From Mucilaginibacter gracilis (lineage in GTDB: Bacteria; Bacteroidota; Bacteroidia; Sphingobacteriales; Sphingobacteriaceae): DNA of 64,000 nucleotides. The stretch spans positions 3,286,001 to 3,350,000 of the forward strand of contig NZ_RBKU01000001.1 in NCBI RefSeq assembly GCF_003633615.1, in the 5' to 3' direction. The notes beneath the pieces are model-generated. The model was not told the origin of the DNA. It made no database searches and was given only the letters and a program-made list of their open reading frames with translations. Below are positions 1 to 9,123 of the stretch, piece by piece. The position numbers were made by a program, and so were the translations under genes. Within the stretch, counting starts at the first letter, position 1. Each line of letters begins with the position of its first letter.

Positions 1-1
1 T

Positions 2-271
2 TGGGGCCTGGTAATTTCGGTTAGGCCGCAAGTGATATTATTTGGCAATGCAGAAAATGTATATATGCTGATTTTGATACGCTGTATTGGCATGTTGGTT
101 GGCGTTTACGGTATAGCCTACTATTTTGCCTCGCGCGACCCGCAAAGGTACTGGCCGCTAATTTTAGTGGGCCTTATCGGGAAAGTGTTGGGGCCTATGG
201 GTGCAATATATTACATAGTTTTGGGTGCCCTGCAAGCCAGCTTTTTATGGGTTAACGTGTTTAACCCCTAA
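2..271 (+). pseudogene. 5' part of an interrupted membrane-protein gene
   Basis: The frame is open from the window edge, so the true start lies upstream. The visible part has two or three hydrophobic helices separated by short charged loops such as ASRDPQRYWP and ends at VFN just before the insertion sequence; the stop at 269-271 is supplied by the IS end. If the IS and one copy of its 6-bp target duplication are removed, the frame runs on into 1859-1927 and gives an uninterrupted protein ending KADYAN. I do not recognise the function; it resembles small uncharacterised multi-pass membrane proteins. The truncated product loses about 23 C-terminal residues including part of the last membrane helix. 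Confidence 0.75.
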
Positions 272-1852
272 CTCCGCATAATTACCCCGTCTATTTTGAA
301 AAATATAGTGGAACAACGCTTGATTGTTCCTTTTTTTGTTTATTTTGGGCTACCTAATTAGGTTGTCTATGTCGTTACCTTCCTGGATTCAAAAATTTAA
401 AGAGCCAAAAACAGAGATCAGGCTTATCAAGGGTACATTTTACAAGTACGCTGTTGAGTATCGTTATAATTCTGAAAAAAAGCGGACGGATAAAATAACC
501 CTGGAACTTCTTGGTAAAATCACCGAGAAGGAGGGCTTTGTCCCGTCGGATAAAAAACTAATAAAAGATAAAGGCAACAGCCTGCCGGTAGTAGATATCA
601 AAACATACGGATTGTATAATCTCTTTACGTCTTTGCTTGCTGAGGATCTTCCCAGTTTACTTACACTCTTCCCAGAGCCTGTTAGTCAAACATTATTGAC
701 AGTAGCAATGATGCGTTTTGCTTATCAGCACCCAATAAAGCGTATGCCGTTTCAACATGCACATGACTACTGTTCTCTGAACTGGGTCACAAAAGGTCTT
801 GATGACAAAGCAATTACAGCTGCATTGAAATATGTAGGAGAAAACAGAGAACTATTGCTGGGCTGGATGAAAGGCAGATTAGGGGTAAGGGAAGCTATGC
901 AGGATAAATTTGTAATGATTGATTCTACGCACATACCATCCCTTTCAGAACATCTTTCAGTCAACGCAATGGGTTATAATCCACAGCATAGCTATGATCC
1001 ACAAATACGCCTGATGTACATTTTTTCTGCACAAATGCAACAACCGGTGTATTATAGACTTATCAATGGGAATATTACTGACGTTACATCGATGAAGATA
1101 TGTGTAGACGAACTAAATATCAAAGATGTGGTTTTCATTGCCGACAAGGGATTTTACAGCAAGAAAAACGTCGCTGACCTCAAAACTGCCTCCATTCATT
1201 TCATTATCCCACTATACAGAAATAATAATCTCATAGATTATGAACCGCTACAGCAAGCCAATTTTAAAAAAGGTATAAAGAATTATTTCACCTATCAGAA
1301 GAGGGTGGTCTGGTATTATGAATATGAAAAAGAAGGACTGATGCTAACTACTTACCTTGACGAGCGCCTTAGAGTAGAAGAAGAAGCTGATTTCCTTACC
1401 CGTACTCAAACACATCCTGATAAGTATAAAGAAGTTGATTTCTTTGAACGGGTTGACCGTTTTGGAACACTTACACTCACGAATCACCTGCCTGAAGCGG
1501 TGTCCGCACAAATGTTATATGAAACCTACAAACAGCGCAATGAAATAGAAGTCATGTTTGACGCCTACAAGCACTTCCTGCTTGCAGACAAAACCTACAT
1601 GCAGAACCGATATGTGCTGGAAGGATGGTTAATGGCAAATTTTATAGCCATGATCGCATACTACAGGTTGTATACACGACTAAAAACAGCAAACAAACTT
1701 TCAAAATATGCACCAAAGGACATAGTAGAAATATCAAAAAGCATCTACCAAACTAAAATCCGAAACACCTGGGTAAGATCCGAAATAACAAAAAAGACAA
1801 AAGACCTCTTTAAATCTATTGACATAGACTACCTAAATTAGCGGAGTTAGGG
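266..1852 (+). mobile_element. Complete IS4-superfamily (IS1634-like) insertion sequence
   Basis: The element is bounded by a perfect 12-bp terminal inverted repeat, CCCTAACTCCGC at 266-277 and its complement at 1841-1852. It is flanked by the 6-bp direct repeat TTTAAC at 260-265 and 1853-1858. One transposase gene fills it. Intact ends, an intact transposase and a perfect target duplication point to a recent insertion. The YREK signature and the transposase length of about 500 residues fit the IS4/IS1634 group; the exact family is my inference. Confidence 0.9.
369..1841 (+). CDS. IS4/IS1634-like DDE transposase
   Basis: This transposase cuts and joins the ends of its IS. Counting from the ATG at 369, candidate catalytic residues are D185 (MIDSTHIPS), D259 (IADKGFYS) and E394 in the YREK signature Y-KQ-R-NEI-E-VMFDAY-K. 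The frame is also open from a TTG at 324, but the ATG gives the more natural start MSLPSWIQ. The stop codon TAG at 1839-1841 ends on the first base of the right terminal repeat. No frameshift or internal stop is seen, so it may be active. Confidence 0.85.
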   Translation: MSLPSWIQKFKEPKTEIRLIKGTFYKYAVEYRYNSEKKRTDKITLELLGKITEKEGFVPSDKKLIKDKGNSLPVVDIKTYGLYNLFTSLLAEDLPSLLTLFPEPVSQTLLTVAMMRFAYQHPIKRMPFQHAHDYCSLNWVTKGLDDKAITAALKYVGENRELLLGWMKGRLGVREAMQDKFVMIDSTHIPSLSEHLSVNAMGYNPQHSYDPQIRLMYIFSAQMQQPVYYRLINGNITDVTSMKICVDELNIKDVVFIADKGFYSKKNVADLKTASIHFIIPLYRNNNLIDYEPLQQANFKKGIKNYFTYQKRVVWYYEYEKEGLMLTTYLDERLRVEEEADFLTRTQTHPDKYKEVDFFERVDRFGTLTLTNHLPEAVSAQMLYETYKQRNEIEVMFDAYKHFLLADKTYMQNRYVLEGWLMANFIAMIAYYRLYTRLKTANKLSKYAPKDIVEISKSIYQTKIRNTWVRSEITKKTKDLFKSIDIDYLN

Positions 1853-1927
1853 TTTAACGATTTTATTTGGATGTACCCGTTTGGGTGGGTGCTGTATTGG
1901 GCTTGGAAAGCAGATTATGCTAATTGA
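1853..1927 (+). pseudogene. 3' remnant of the IS-interrupted membrane-protein gene
   Basis: Read in the frame set by the target duplication (TTT AAC at 1853-1858), this stretch encodes VFN at the join and then DFIWMYPFGWVLYWAWKADY..., ending at TGA 1925-1927. Its aromatic, hydrophobic character continues the helix pattern of the 5' part at the window start. It has no start codon of its own and is probably not translated. Confidence 0.7.
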
Positions 1928-1936
1928 ACAAATTTA

Positions 1937-2506
1937 TTATACTGACTCAGCTTTGGCCACAGATTGTTGTATCTGTTGAAAGTGTTCGGCAATTTTTTTG
2001 CATTTTAAATAATTATAAATACCTGATAAAGGCGATATGCTTATACGGTCGGTGATCGTAGCCCGATGAAAATAGACGTAATCGTTGTTGAAAATGTCGG
2101 TGAGTGCGCTTCCCCATTTTGAAAATGTAGAGGGTTTAATGTTACGCAGCATGTTGGTTTTACTTGCACTAAATGTTAAATCTTCGTAAAAAAAATTAAG
2201 TGTTGTTATTGCATCTTCTTTGTTTCTAAGTGTACCCATCCCCTTTACTTTAACGAAGGTATTTAGTAACCAAAAATTGGCGATGATAAAAACATTAATT
2301 AATAGCATCAAAACGATTGCCCAATATCCATTGTCTGGTATCGTTTGTATAGCGCCATACGAACCACCAACCATTTCTATTATCAGAAGGGTACTGATAG
2401 ACAATATCTCAAACCAAAACCAACCATCTTTTACATAAACAAGGCGTTCTTTTTTTAAACATTTTTCAACGTTTACGTCGGGAACTAATTTTTCAACTTC
2501 ATCCAT
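1937..2506 (-). CDS. Hypothetical protein with two membrane segments
   Basis: I do not recognise this 189-residue protein. It has a charged N-terminal 30 residues (VEKCLKKERL), two hydrophobic helices at about residues 33-52 and 60-85, and a soluble basic C-terminal half of about 100 residues. It sits alone, reading toward the interrupted membrane-protein gene, with the helicase gene divergent upstream. A small membrane-anchored protein is all that can be said. Confidence 0.6.
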   Translation of the reverse strand: MDEVEKLVPDVNVEKCLKKERLVYVKDGWFWFEILSISTLLIIEMVGGSYGAIQTIPDNGYWAIVLMLLINVFIIANFWLLNTFVKVKGMGTLRNKEDAITTLNFFYEDLTFSASKTNMLRNIKPSTFSKWGSALTDIFNNDYVYFHRATITDRISISPLSGIYNYLKCKKIAEHFQQIQQSVAKAESV

Positions 2507-2663
2507 ATTGATATTTTATAACTAAGATAAATTAAAATAAAAGAGTTTTATATTTCGCGGCAGCTATTTCAACAGATCACTTTTTACCAACACCATACTA
2601 TTTGCGTTATGCCCTTTGCTGTGTATTACTTAATTTCGCCACAATAGAAAAGGGGAGAAGATT

Positions 2664-4955
2664 TTGGATTATTTAAAGGGATTAAATCCTTCGCAACAGG
2701 CGGCTGTTTTACAAATTCAGGGGCCGGTGATGATTATTGCAGGTGCCGGGTCGGGTAAAACAAGGGTTATTACTTATAGAGTGGCACACCTGATACAAAA
2801 GGGTGTGGACTCGTTTAATATACTGGTACTTACATTTACCAACAAAGCTGCGCGCGAAATGCGTGAGCGTATTATGAGCGTGGCCGGCACCGAAGCCAAA
2901 AACATTTGGATGGGTACGTTTCACTCGGTTTTTGCCAAAATTTTACGCGTTGAGGCCGATAAAATAGGCTACCCGAGCAACTTTACCATTTATGATACCG
3001 ACGACAGCAAGAGTGTGCTGCGCGCCATTATCAAAGAAATGAACCTGGACGATAAGCTGTATAACCAAAATTTTGTGATGAACCGCATCTCGGCATCAAA
3101 AAATAACCTGGTATCGTGGCAGGAGTATCAGCAGAATGAGGCTATACAGGCCGAAGATTTTTCGAGCGGCAGGGGCCATATTGGTAAGATATATGAAAAC
3201 TATGTTAACCGCTGTTTCCGTGCCGGGGCGATGGACTTTGACGATTTGCTGTTTAAAACCAACGAGCTTTTAAAAACCCATAACGACGTACTTTATAAAT
3301 ACCAAAACAAGTTCAAATACCTGATGGTGGATGAGTATCAGGATACTAACTTTTCGCAGTATTTAATTGTGAAGAAGCTGGCTTCAATTAACCAGAATAT
3401 TTGTGTGGTTGGTGATGATGCGCAGAGTATTTACGCTTTCCGGGGTGCCAACATCCAAAATATTTTAAATTTTGAGAAGGATTATCCCGATCTGAAAGTA
3501 TTTAAGCTGGAACAAAACTACCGCTCAACCCAAAATATTGTAAATGTTGCCAACAGCATTATATCAAACAATAAGGAGCAGCTTAAAAAGAATGTTTTTT
3601 CGGAAAAAGAACATGGCGATAAAATTAAGGTTTTACGTGCCTTTAGCGACAATGAGGAAGGCAAGATAACTGCCGAATCTATTTTTCAGGACCATGCCAA
3701 TAAGGGGATGAAATGGCATGATTTTGCTATTTTGTATCGCACCAATGCGCAATCACGCTCGATGGAGGAGGGTTTGCGTAAACTCAATATCCCCTACAAA
3801 ATATACGGAGGATTATCTTTTTATCAACGTAAGGAAATTAAGGATTTGATAGCTTACTTTAGGCTAACCTTTAACCCAAGCGACGAGGAGGCGTTAAAGC
3901 GCGTTATCAATTACCCCAAACGCGGCATTGGCGATACTACGGTTGACAGGATTATTGTAGCTGCCGGACAGCATAATATTACGCCCTGGGAGGCGATTGT
4001 TAACTCGGCGCAGTTTTTGGATAGCCGCACGGCTAACACGGTGGTGAATTTTGGTATGATGATTCAAAGTTTCCAGGTTATCACCAAAACCATGTCTGCT
4101 TACGATTCGGCACTATATATTGCACAGCATTGCGGGCTATTGAAAGACTTGTACGAAGATAAATCGGTTGAAGGATTAAACCGTTATGAAAACATACAAG
4201 AGCTGTTAAACGGTATAAAAGAGTTTAGCGAACGCGAGGACCTGGAAGAAAAAGGCCTTGACGTGTTTATGCAGGATATTGCCCTGCTTACTAACGACGA
4301 TAAGGATAAAAATAAGGATGCCGACACGGTATCGTTAATGACGATACACTCCAGTAAAGGACTTGAATTTCCGCACGTGTATGTGGTTGGTTTGGAAGAG
4401 AATTTGTTCCCATCGCAAATGTCGCTCAACTCACGTACAGATTTGGAAGAAGAACGCCGCTTATTTTATGTGGCCGTTACCCGGGCCGAAAGTAAACTGA
4501 CTATTAGCTACGCTACTTCGCGCTTTAAGTTTGGTACGCTAATTAACTGTGAGCCAAGCCGGTTTTTAGATGAAATAGACGCGCAATATTTGGAGCTTGA
4601 TTTTACCGCCAAAAAAGCACCAACCGGTAATCCGTTTTTTGATGACGACCGTGCCGCATGGGCCGGCGGCAGCAGTAAAGATGCTTTTAGCAAGCCCAAA
4701 GCACCAGCCCCGGCAACCAAAGCCAATATTAAAACAACAAGCATACTGGCTAAAGCCCACGTACCATCGGCAGGTTATACACCAAGCGACACCAGTAACC
4801 TACAGGTAGGCATGGAGGTTGAACACGAGCGTTTTGGTTTTGGCAAGGTATTAACCTTAGACGGCAATAAACCTGATATTAAAGCCACTATATTTTTTAA
4901 GGACGTAGGGCAAAAGCAATTGTTATTAAAGTTTGCGAAGTTGAGGATAGTGTAA
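2664..4955 (+). CDS. pcrA: ATP-dependent DNA helicase PcrA/UvrD (superfamily 1A)
   Basis: This is a 3'-5' DNA helicase for nucleotide-excision and mismatch repair and removal of proteins from DNA. Motifs are complete: Q-motif LNPSQQAAV near the start, Walker A AGAGSGKT at about 26-33, motif Ia TFTNKAA, Walker B VDEYQDT at 222-228, motif III GDDAQSIYAFRGA, motif V TIHSSKGLEFPHV and motif VI VAVTRAESKL. The C-terminal 60 residues (VGMEVEHERFGFG) match the PcrA Tudor-like domain that contacts RNA polymerase. The 763-residue length is normal. Start is TTG at 2664, supported by an AGGGGAG ribosome-binding site 11 bases upstream, unusually strong for this genome; no nearby ATG fits. Confidence 0.95.
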   Translation: MDYLKGLNPSQQAAVLQIQGPVMIIAGAGSGKTRVITYRVAHLIQKGVDSFNILVLTFTNKAAREMRERIMSVAGTEAKNIWMGTFHSVFAKILRVEADKIGYPSNFTIYDTDDSKSVLRAIIKEMNLDDKLYNQNFVMNRISASKNNLVSWQEYQQNEAIQAEDFSSGRGHIGKIYENYVNRCFRAGAMDFDDLLFKTNELLKTHNDVLYKYQNKFKYLMVDEYQDTNFSQYLIVKKLASINQNICVVGDDAQSIYAFRGANIQNILNFEKDYPDLKVFKLEQNYRSTQNIVNVANSIISNNKEQLKKNVFSEKEHGDKIKVLRAFSDNEEGKITAESIFQDHANKGMKWHDFAILYRTNAQSRSMEEGLRKLNIPYKIYGGLSFYQRKEIKDLIAYFRLTFNPSDEEALKRVINYPKRGIGDTTVDRIIVAAGQHNITPWEAIVNSAQFLDSRTANTVVNFGMMIQSFQVITKTMSAYDSALYIAQHCGLLKDLYEDKSVEGLNRYENIQELLNGIKEFSEREDLEEKGLDVFMQDIALLTNDDKDKNKDADTVSLMTIHSSKGLEFPHVYVVGLEENLFPSQMSLNSRTDLEEERRLFYVAVTRAESKLTISYATSRFKFGTLINCEPSRFLDEIDAQYLELDFTAKKAPTGNPFFDDDRAAWAGGSSKDAFSKPKAPAPATKANIKTTSILAKAHVPSAGYTPSDTSNLQVGMEVEHERFGFGKVLTLDGNKPDIKATIFFKDVGQKQLLLKFAKLRIV

Positions 4956-5220
4956 ATATTGCATGTTTTTCTGAACCCGTAGAGGGTGCAATACCGGTAG
5001 TATGAAAATGCCTTGCAATTAGTGCGTGCTGTAGGCGCGAAATCGGCTGGTTTGGATACAGCGGCCTGTAAACTGTAGGTTAAGTATTGCACCTACCGGC
5101 GCAAAAAAATGATTTGGCGTTGTTTTCTACCCACCTATTGCACCTACGGCGCAGTCATTTGCACCAATGGTTAAAGATGAGGGTACACCGTTAGTAAATA
5201 CTAATCCCGGTATTTAATAA
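4956..5220. repeat. Intergenic region with short palindromic repeats
   Basis: No gene is seen. It holds two near-identical direct copies of a short motif, ATTGCACCTACCGGCGCA at 5086-5103 and ATTGCACCTACGGCGCA at 5137-5153. An inverted partial copy (GGTGCAAT) lies at 4985-4992. The pattern suggests a small interspersed hairpin element rather than a promoter region. Confidence 0.45.
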
Positions 5221-5250
5221 TTGCATATTTTTTTACATATTAGCTTAATT

Positions 5251-5787
5251 ATGAAAAGAATTGTTGCTTTAGCCGCGCTGCTTGTTTTATCGTTTAGTTT
5301 ACGGGCACAACTATCATTTACGCCCGAGCAAAACAAAACCATTGCCAACGCTGTGGAGCAAAAACTGGCTGTTTTTAAAGCTAAATTGGTGAATTTGAAA
5401 GTTTCGGCCATTGAAAGTGAGTTTGCAATTGATACTTTTAAGGTTGAACATTTGATGGCCGAACGGTTGAATACCAGCTATGTTACATCGGACATGATAA
5501 TCACCGCTGGCGATGCGTCAAGAGGATATGATTTATTGTTGAATAAGTATTACAAAAAACTGATGTCGGTTTTAAAGGATACTGATAAACAGGTATTGTT
5601 GCAAACTCAAAAAAACTGGATAGCTTTTCGCGATAGCGAATCTAAATTGATAGGGGTGATAGGTGGCGATAAATATACAGGTGGCACTATGCAGGCACCA
5701 ATTGACGCCGAACTGTATTTGCAATTGATAAAAAAGCGCACCTGTGATATTTATGAGCATTACTCGAGAATTGCCGACCAACCCTGA
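5251..5787 (+). CDS. Secreted LprI/DUF1311-like protein
   Basis: The 178-residue protein starts at ATG 5251 with a signal peptide (MKRIVALAALLVLSFSLRAQ). The C-terminal half carries the pattern QKNWIAFRDSE ... GTMQAPIDAELYLQLIKKRTCDIYEHY, which fits the lysozyme-inhibitor LprI-N/DUF1311 family. In characterised members this domain is exported and binds lysozyme, but most members have no proven role. An upstream in-frame TTG at 5221 would spoil the signal peptide. The next gene follows after 17 bases, so the two may be co-transcribed. Confidence 0.65.
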   Translation: MKRIVALAALLVLSFSLRAQLSFTPEQNKTIANAVEQKLAVFKAKLVNLKVSAIESEFAIDTFKVEHLMAERLNTSYVTSDMIITAGDASRGYDLLLNKYYKKLMSVLKDTDKQVLLQTQKNWIAFRDSESKLIGVIGGDKYTGGTMQAPIDAELYLQLIKKRTCDIYEHYSRIADQP

Positions 5788-5804
5788 ACCTTAAAGCTAA
5801 CAAT

Positions 5805-6206
5805 ATGACGATTGCCGATCATCTTAATCAACAAGAAACTGCCCGTATACCTTTAATGAGCGAGTTACACCGGGTTATTTTAAAGAATGACACTACGGTT
5901 ATTGCAACAGTTGGGAGTATGATGGGTAAGCAAATGATATTGTATACCGATAGGGGGAGTTTTAAATACGGTTTGGCGGGTTCTAAAGATCATATTACGT
6001 TACATGTGCTGCCTATTTATGGTAATGCGCTGTTACATGCCAGGTATGTTGAATTGTTACCTAATGCCAAATTACAAAAGGGTTGTATTAACTTTAAAAA
6101 TGAGGCCCAAATGCCATTGGAGATAGCGGCCCAATTAATTGCCGATTGCGCCGGTATTGATATGATAGCAATAAGGCAAAATTATCTTGATAAAAAAAAG
6201 AAGTAG
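5805..6206 (+). CDS. Hypothetical protein, possibly DUF1801-like
   Basis: A 133-residue soluble protein without signal peptide or membrane helix. The central part (GSFKYGLAGSKDHITLHVLPIYG) and the phrase LPNAKLQKGCINFKN resemble the DUF1801/YdhG-type fold, small intracellular proteins of unknown function; this match is by eye only. It follows the LprI-like gene by 17 bases and is followed after 25 bases by two membrane-protein genes on the same strand, so all four may form one transcript. Confidence 0.6.
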   Translation: MTIADHLNQQETARIPLMSELHRVILKNDTTVIATVGSMMGKQMILYTDRGSFKYGLAGSKDHITLHVLPIYGNALLHARYVELLPNAKLQKGCINFKNEAQMPLEIAAQLIADCAGIDMIAIRQNYLDKKKK

Positions 6207-6231
6207 TAAATAATTTGCGCCAAACCAATTG

Positions 6232-6507
6232 ATGGGTTTTGCAAAACAGCTAGTTTATAACTTTAGTGCCTATACACATAAAAAGATGACCGATTATACC
6301 AAATCCGTTATATTGCTGAGTACGCTTGGGGTACTGTGGTATACCAACCTGGTTATGCTTATTGTTTCGATGACAGATTTTCCGGGTTCGTATGAGCTTC
6401 GGGATTATAAATTGTTGATAGGCCTGGTTCTGATTTTTATGACGGGTTGCTTTAGGCAAACGTATGTAATGTGGAAAAAAGGCCGCCCCGTTAACGATAA
6501 TGAATAA
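6232..6507 (+). CDS. Small two-helix membrane protein
   Basis: About 91 residues with two clear hydrophobic helices (SVILLSTLGVLWYTNLVMLIV and LLIGLVLIFMTGCF) and charged ends. ATG 6232 is used as start; a TTG lies directly before it and a second possible ATG is at 6286. The stop overlaps the start of the next gene by 8 bases, a sign of translational coupling. Function unknown. Confidence 0.55.
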   Translation: MGFAKQLVYNFSAYTHKKMTDYTKSVILLSTLGVLWYTNLVMLIVSMTDFPGSYELRDYKLLIGLVLIFMTGCFRQTYVMWKKGRPVNDNE

Positions 6508-7339
6508 CCTTTTGGTGTTAGTAGAAACGCAGGAAAACAGTTCGTCGGTAGCGCCTATAGTGGTGATAATTGTAACAACAATTATGTTTGTGGCGTTGGT
6601 TGTCCGGGTTTGCTGGCCAAGCCTTCGCGAAAATAATATTTTTCAGAAAACGCGCCTGTATAATTATGGCCGGGGCCCCGAGGCAAAAGCATACGTTAGG
6701 CAACGGCAGCGCGATACCATAGCTTTTTGTGCCGGCTCAAATATAGCGGGCCTTATTTTGTTGATTTTTAAAAGCATACAACCTAAAGTTACTAATCCCA
6801 AATATCCTGTAAACGCCCTTAGCGGCTTACCTTTGCGTTTTTTTTTGTTGGGCCTTTTTTGCACTATTTGTTTGTTAATTTTTTCGTTTGTTGAGGAGGT
6901 TGAACATAGTTTGGTGCGCAATTTTAAGTTTAGTTTAAAAGTTTGGGTAACCAGTTTGTTTATATCGCCGTTGTTGCTGGTAATTGTTTTTAGCTACAGG
7001 TTTACTAACATAGGGTACATGTTTTATGTGTACCTACGAACTGTTGTAACAATTAGTGGGGTGGGCAGCATTACTTTTGCCGCGTTAACGTTTGCAACGC
7101 ATTATTTTACGGTAAAGCCTTTTAAAACGCGCGGCAAGCGGCTATGCATTTTATTGGCTACCCAGTTTACCATGCTGTTTAATATAATATTTGCCATGGC
7201 GTTATTTAACCCGGATATAAGTTGGTTAGTGGGATGGTTGTTTTTTACTGTTATAATGGGTTTATGCATTAAATATTACAGTATGGACACCACGGTTTAT
7301 ACCGAAGCTGTTTTTTACGAAGCCGAAGTTATTGACTAG
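6500..7339 (+). CDS. Multi-pass membrane protein of unknown function
   Basis: The 279-residue protein has about seven hydrophobic segments with an outside-in hydrophobic start (APIVVIIVTTIMFVALVV) and a cytoplasm-like basic loop after the first helix (RLYNYGRGPEAKAYVRQRQRD). No transporter or enzyme motif is seen. Its start codon lies inside the last codons of the upstream two-helix protein gene, so both are probably made together and may interact. I do not recognise the family. Confidence 0.6.
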   Translation: MNNLLVLVETQENSSSVAPIVVIIVTTIMFVALVVRVCWPSLRENNIFQKTRLYNYGRGPEAKAYVRQRQRDTIAFCAGSNIAGLILLIFKSIQPKVTNPKYPVNALSGLPLRFFLLGLFCTICLLIFSFVEEVEHSLVRNFKFSLKVWVTSLFISPLLLVIVFSYRFTNIGYMFYVYLRTVVTISGVGSITFAALTFATHYFTVKPFKTRGKRLCILLATQFTMLFNIIFAMALFNPDISWLVGWLFFTVIMGLCIKYYSMDTTVYTEAVFYEAEVID

Positions 7340-7421
7340 TGGTTGGTTGATTGGCTTTTTTTGCTTTTGATAAGCCAGCGCAATTGAAAATTAAAAGAGG
7401 TGACTATAGCAACGTTAGTTA

Positions 7422-8792
7422 TTACGCTACAAACTCAATTTTTCTATCGGGGTTACTCACTGCATAATTGGCTACCAGGCTTTTGATGTAACCATTGCCC
7501 GGGTATGGGGTTAACTGGCTTTTTATACTGAGCAAGCCATCATCTGTAACTGTGCTGTTGCTGATGTAGCCCATACCGTAAAACTCGCCATTCTCTATCA
7601 AAATATAGCTGTATTCATCGTCATTACGGCCTTTGTCGCGAATGGCGAAAGTTGATAGCGCAGCTTTTAAATGTGCAAGGGCTTTATCCACTCTGCTGTT
7701 GTAGCGTTTTGTTGTTTCGGTAACCTGGCAGGCGCAGGGCTTGGTAAGGTTACGCGAACAGGGCTCTTCGTTGCGCTGCACAAAGCATAATTTGGGGCAT
7801 AAATCAAAGGCTTCAATGAGTTGATTTAGCAAACTGTAACCGTCTAACATGGAGTTGCAGGTATATAGCGGGGCCGAGTATTTGGTCCATTTATCAATGG
7901 CCAGGCGCAGATAACCGCGTTGGTCTTCGTACTGGTAAAGACCGTAGGTGTATTCGTGGTGCTTTTGGGCCCGGTTGTATTTTGGCCACAGGCGTTTAAT
8001 TTCAACGGTTTCTAAAATAAAAGCCAATAATTCGGTACCGCAGGTTTGGTGGGTTATCTGGTGAATGTTTTTTAAAAATTCCTGTTTTTGCTGGTCGGCA
8101 CGGTTGTTTGTAAAATGGCTTTTAACACGTTTTTTTAAATTTTTAGCTTTACCTACATAAATAACTTTACCCTTGGCATCATGAAAATAGTAAACGCCAG
8201 GGGCATTGGGCAAACCGGTAATATGTTGTTGGGGCAGGTTAGATGGTAATGACGATTCTTTACTTCGCTGTTTAAGCGATTGCGGGATATGTCCGTCTTT
8301 ATCGTTCAGCAACATCAGGCTAAAAAGCTGTGCTGTTGCCTGTGCATCGCCCATAGCGCGGTGGCGGGCATCGTTATCAATACCCATTAACCGGCAAAAT
8401 TTGCCGAGGCTATATGATGGCAGCCCGGGGAATATTTTATGGCCCAGCCTAACGGTACATAACTTAGGGCATTGCAAATCAAACCCGGCAGATAGCAAGT
8501 GGTGACGAACAAAAGAGTAATCGAAATTTACGTTATGTGCTATAAAGGTACAGGGCTGCAATATTTCGTAAACGTGCTGGGCTATTTGGCTAAACGCCGG
8601 AGCATTTTTTACCATGCTATCGTTTATCCCAGTAAGGGCCTGTATATATGCCGGGATAGGCACGCCGGGGTTAACCAGGGTTTCAAAACGATCAACAATA
8701 ATGCTTCCGTTATGAATTACAATAGCAATTTCGGTAATACCGTGTGCGCTGGCGTGGCCCCCCGTTGTTTCAATATCTACTATAGCGTACAT
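7422..8792 (-). CDS. DnaQ-like 3'-5' exonuclease fused to GIY-YIG nuclease
   Basis: Residues 1-165 form a DEDDh exonuclease: D6-E8 in AIVDIETTG, HNVNFDY in the middle, and H-x4-D in HRAMGDAQATAQLF. Residues about 195-275 form a UvrC-type GIY-YIG domain (NAPGVYYFHDAKGKVIYVGKAKNLKKRVKSHF is the core region, with the GVYYF and IYVGKAKNLKKRV motifs). The remaining C-terminal part has a Cys-rich stretch (CSRNLTKPCAC). This architecture matches the Cho/DnaQ fusion proteins implicated in DNA repair; the exact substrate is not known. The gene is monocistronic, with a free 330-bp upstream region. Confidence 0.85.
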   Translation of the reverse strand: MYAIVDIETTGGHASAHGITEIAIVIHNGSIIVDRFETLVNPGVPIPAYIQALTGINDSMVKNAPAFSQIAQHVYEILQPCTFIAHNVNFDYSFVRHHLLSAGFDLQCPKLCTVRLGHKIFPGLPSYSLGKFCRLMGIDNDARHRAMGDAQATAQLFSLMLLNDKDGHIPQSLKQRSKESSLPSNLPQQHITGLPNAPGVYYFHDAKGKVIYVGKAKNLKKRVKSHFTNNRADQQKQEFLKNIHQITHQTCGTELLAFILETVEIKRLWPKYNRAQKHHEYTYGLYQYEDQRGYLRLAIDKWTKYSAPLYTCNSMLDGYSLLNQLIEAFDLCPKLCFVQRNEEPCSRNLTKPCACQVTETTKRYNSRVDKALAHLKAALSTFAIRDKGRNDDEYSYILIENGEFYGMGYISNSTVTDDGLLSIKSQLTPYPGNGYIKSLVANYAVSNPDRKIEFVA

Positions 8793-9123
8793 GGTGTTAT
8801 GGCGTGTTAGGCAAATATATAAAAAATGCTAATTTATTTAGTTTGTTGCAATGTTTTTTACAATTAAAATATGTAGTTAATTGATTTGAATGATTTATTT
8901 ACCAGTGTGTTATTAAAAAGATGCTGCCCAGATGCAGATGTTTGGTAAATGTATTGAAATTAACATTGCGCAACAGTGTTTAAACCTAAATAATGATTTG
9001 CTAAAGCAGTTTTGTTGGTTTTTGTGTTTGAAAAATAAATAAGTGAGTATGCCGAGTTAACTTGCGCTATGTTTTTGTTACGTTGTTTAGTTTGTATTTT
9101 TTAAATGATTTTTTTACTTTGGC
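8793..9123. other. AT-rich divergent intergenic region
   Basis: This 331-bp stretch separates the divergent nuclease and cytochrome genes. It is very AT-rich and has no credible reading frame. It presumably holds both promoters, but I cannot point to a good TTTG/TAnnTTTG pair. Confidence 0.5.

Noticed and set aside
4775..5092. 105-codon minus-strand frame at the end of the helicase gene
   Set aside because: Mostly antisense to the helicase C-terminus and low-complexity repeat DNA; no start or motif.
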